Shown here: positions 54,180 to 55,984 of the stretch, one piece after another | Position numbering within the stretch: position 1 is the stretch's first letter | Layout: every line of letters starts with the position of its first letter | NCBI GenBank assembly: GCA_003139615.1 | Contig: PLJH01000050.1 | Coordinates: 13,438 to 69,421 of the forward strand | Length of the DNA stretch: 55,984 nt | Source: Alphaproteobacteria bacterium | GTDB lineage: Bacteria > Pseudomonadota > Alphaproteobacteria > Micropepsales > Micropepsaceae | Direction of reading: 5' to 3' | Position numbers and translations under genes: made by a program | Notes under the pieces: model-generated | Databases searched by the model: none | The model's input: only the letters and a program-made list of their open reading frames with translations | Told to the model about the DNA's origin: nothing

Positions 54180-54590
54180 TCAGCGAATGAGATCGAGCAG
54201 GAATGCGCGCAGCTTGGGGCTGAGGCCGATCACGAAACCGGCCGCAAACGATGCGAGGATCGATGTGCGCGTATTCTCGGACGCCAGTTTCCGGAACCTG
54301 CTTCCCAGAAGATCGCCGACCATCGCCGCCAGATAATTCGGGTTTGATGCCGCCCTCTGCCGGCGCAGCCTGCGCGGCCTGCGAACCATCAGCAGGGTGA
54401 CACCCGCCACAATCAGCGAAAAAACGATTGCCGCGAGTGCGGAATCGAACGCGGCCCATGGGGGCGACGCAATCTGGGCAAACAGGAAATAGACGCCCAC
54501 CATCGCAAAGCCGAGGGCTACCATCAGCGCCACGCCGACAAGCATGCACGCGACGATGACGGTCGCCAGGCGAGCGATCAGGTCGTGCAT
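54180..54590 (-). CDS. Small membrane protein, YqjE/phage-holin-like
   Basis: 136 aa. Two hydrophobic segments in the first half (ATVIVACMLVGVALMVALGFAMVGVYFLF; ALAAIVFSLIVAGVTLLMV) are followed by a basic stretch and a third weak segment (ILASFAAGFVIGLSP). It resembles YqjE-type envelope proteins that accompany DUF883 proteins, as here: its start is 13 bp from the stop of the DUF883 gene. No phage context exists. Confidence 0.72.
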   Translation of the reverse strand: MHDLIARLATVIVACMLVGVALMVALGFAMVGVYFLFAQIASPPWAAFDSALAAIVFSLIVAGVTLLMVRRPRRLRRQRAASNPNYLAAMVGDLLGSRFRKLASENTRTSILASFAAGFVIGLSPKLRAFLLDLIR

Positions 54591-54603
54591 GCCAGCGTCC
54601 CGC

Positions 54604-54885
54604 TCAGGACCTGCGCCCGAACAGCAGCCCGAACAGCAAGCCCACGCCGAACGCGATTCCAGCGGCGCTCAGGGGGTTCCTTTCGATCTTTTCGATGACG
54701 TCTTCGGCGCCGCTCTTGGCTTCGCTCCATGCCTTTTCGCCGCCCGCTTTCGCGCGCTGAACCGCGTCCTCGCCGGCGTGACGGGCCGTCGTCTGCAACA
54801 GCTCGCCCAATTTCGCGAAGTCGGCACGCAATTGCTTGAGTTCGGCAATCAATGCGTCAGTGTCCTTGCTGGTCTCAGTCGTCAT
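54604..54885 (-). CDS. DUF883 (ElaB/YqjD-like) protein
   Basis: 93 aa from MTTETSKDTDALIAELKQL. A charged amphipathic N-terminal part (LRADFAKLGELLQTTARHAGEDAVQRAKAGGEKAW) ends in a C-terminal membrane anchor NPLSAAGIAFGVGLLFGLLFGRRS, the layout of ElaB/YqjD proteins that tether ribosomes to the membrane in stationary phase in E. coli. It is the first gene of a pair with the YqjE-like gene. Confidence 0.85.
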   Translation of the reverse strand: MTTETSKDTDALIAELKQLRADFAKLGELLQTTARHAGEDAVQRAKAGGEKAWSEAKSGAEDVIEKIERNPLSAAGIAFGVGLLFGLLFGRRS

Positions 54886-55023
54886 CGCTTCGGTCCTGGC
54901 AAAAGGGGTTCGCATGATCGCGGCGCCGGCCGCGCCCGATCATCAGCCTACGTACTAGACGTTCCGCGGCCAAGAAATGGTTAATTGCTCGGGTGACAAC
55001 TTACAAGGGCCGCTGCGGGGGCC

Positions 55024-55647
55024 TCACGCTTTGGGCCGGGCTTTTCGCCACATCGGATACAGCGTCGGCCCGCCCGGCAGATTGATCTCGCCGGTCAGTT
55101 CGAAGCCCAGGCTCTGATAGATGGGGATGTTCGTCGTCTTGCTGGATTCGAGATAGGCCGGCATGCCTTGCGCATCCGCAACGGCAAGCTGCTTTCGAAT
55201 GACCACGCCGCCATAACCTTTTCCCTGTTTCGTCGGATCCGTGCCGACCGCCTGCAGGTAAAAATGCGGCTCCCTGGGGTGGACCTTCTCGATGCGGTCC
55301 ATGACGCCCATCACACCGAGGCCGCCGATGCCGAAGATGCCGAGGAATGCAGGACTATTGGTGATGTATTGGTGGAAGGGAATGTGCCACTTGCCGGGCG
55401 GCCGCCACAGCGCCACCGCTTCAAAGCCTGTCGTGACATCGCAGGCGCCATGCGGCAGCCCGAGTTCGAACAACAGCTTGAACAGGCGCGGCATCCTTGC
55501 GGGCCGGGCGGCTACATCCTTGAGAATGAAGCATATCAACGGGTCGTCGAAAAACGCGCGCGCGAGGGTTTGGGATATCGGCTCGGCGTCGGCTGCCGTT
55601 GCGCTTCGTGCAGTGGCTCCCGCCGCACGGGCCGTGTCGTCTGACAT
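55024..55647 (-). CDS. GNAT family N-acetyltransferase
   Basis: 207 aa. The acetyl-CoA motif is Q-G-K-G-Y-G-G (VGTDPTKQGKGYGGVVIRKQLA), and the C-terminal part AYLESSKTTNIPIYQSLGFELTGEI is the conserved GNAT ending. The N-terminal segment SATAADAEPISQTLARAFFDDP matches the usual start of the domain. The acceptor is unknown. Confidence 0.92.
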   Translation of the reverse strand: MSDDTARAAGATARSATAADAEPISQTLARAFFDDPLICFILKDVAARPARMPRLFKLLFELGLPHGACDVTTGFEAVALWRPPGKWHIPFHQYITNSPAFLGIFGIGGLGVMGVMDRIEKVHPREPHFYLQAVGTDPTKQGKGYGGVVIRKQLAVADAQGMPAYLESSKTTNIPIYQSLGFELTGEINLPGGPTLYPMWRKARPKA

Positions 55648-55735
55648 TGCGATGTTCCTTTGGAATCGATGGCTCTACGGTCGCGGGAGCGAAGCTAAGT
55701 CCCTTCCACTTATCCCGGCAAGGCCGAACCCGATC

Positions 55736-55984
55736 TCAGGTGGCGCTTTCCGGATCGCCGACCATGCCCAGATACCAGCGCTGCCACAGCCCTTTGCACC
55801 ACAGACGGAAGCGGTCGAGATAGAGATAGACGACAGGCGTCGTGTAAAGCGTGAGCGCCTGGCTCACGATCAGGCCGCCGACGACCGAAATTCCCAGCGA
55901 CTTGCTGAAAGCAGTGCCGAGGCCCAACGCCAGCGGCAGCGATCCCAGGATGGCCGCGAAGGTCGTCATCATGATCGGGCGGAA
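55736..55984 (-). CDS. RND efflux transporter, C-terminal end (partial)
   Basis: 82 codons plus stop; the gene runs off the window to the right. [21 protein letters not shown] is the hallmark of the last transmembrane region of AcrB/MdtB-type RND pumps, followed by [30 protein letters not shown]. The 5' part and any membrane-fusion partner lie outside. Confidence 0.93.
   Translation of the reverse strand, partial: FRPIMMTTFAAILGSLPLALGLGTAFSKSLGISVVGGLIVSQALTLYTTPVVYLYLDRFRLWCKGLWQRWYLGMVGDPESAT

Noticed and set aside
54180..54590. Phage holin
   Set aside because: No other phage genes are near; the adjacent DUF883 gene points to the YqjD/YqjE-type housekeeping pair.

Overview
The window looks like chromosomal DNA of a GC-rich alphaproteobacterium. 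The gene order gyrA-coaD-ppi ... queA-tgt-tRNA-Lys is familiar in that class. Three copies of the alphaproteobacterial LexA box GAAC-N7-GAAC sit in the window: one before uvrA, one before ssb and one with no obvious gene. The genus cannot be fixed from the sequence; a Rhizomicrobium/Micropepsales-like or Caulobacter-like organism is only a guess. I see no insertion sequence, prophage or CRISPR array.

Layout. 83-5742 (minus): trmFO preceded by three tandem amidase paralogues. 5940-11970: four paralogous multi-pass membrane proteins, with a TetR regulator, its palindromic operator and two VOC-fold proteins inserted among them. 11972-14863 (minus): uvrA. 15075-20567: an OafA-type acyltransferase with an SGNH domain, a secreted beta-helix protein, a VapBC-type toxin-antitoxin pair and an aldo/keto reductase. 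20568-21116: a 549-bp gene-free region rich in inverted repeats with two LexA boxes, leading into ssb. 21813-30595: a lipoprotein serine protease, gyrA, coaD, a cyclophilin, FitAB, a WbpE-like aminotransferase, queA, tgt and tRNA-Lys(UUU). 30638-31078: a small secreted protein. 31110-48830: a large aryl-polyene (APE)-type pigment cluster. 49184-55984: HU, pirin/LysR, an SDR, an MDR, small envelope proteins, a GNAT and the C-terminus of an RND efflux pump cut by the window edge.

The main system is the polyene cluster. Fourteen plus-strand genes (31803-44436) mostly overlap their neighbours by a few bases. They encode a ketosynthase-like chain-length partner (ApeC), an acyltransferase (ApeD), two ACPs (ApeE, ApeF), a membrane protein (ApeG), an AMP ligase fused to a dehydratase (ApeH-ApeI), a glycosyltransferase/acyltransferase (ApeJ), an aromatic amino-acid ammonia-lyase, a thioesterase (ApeK), an FAD-dependent halogenase/monooxygenase-like enzyme, two ketosynthases (ApeO, ApeR), a dehydratase (ApeP) and a ketoreductase (ApeQ). 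A convergent minus-strand arm holds the export genes ApeN-ApeM-ApeL and a methyltransferase. A phosphopantetheinyl transferase is divergent at the left edge. The likely logic is: the lyase makes an aryl acrylate, the ligase loads it on an ACP, the type II PKS elongates it to a polyene, the FAD enzyme and methyltransferase decorate it, ApeD/ApeJ attach it to a lipid and ApeL/M/N move it outward. The lyase, the FAD enzyme and the ligase-dehydratase fusion distinguish it from the E. coli-type APE locus and bring it closer to xanthomonadin/flexirubin logic.
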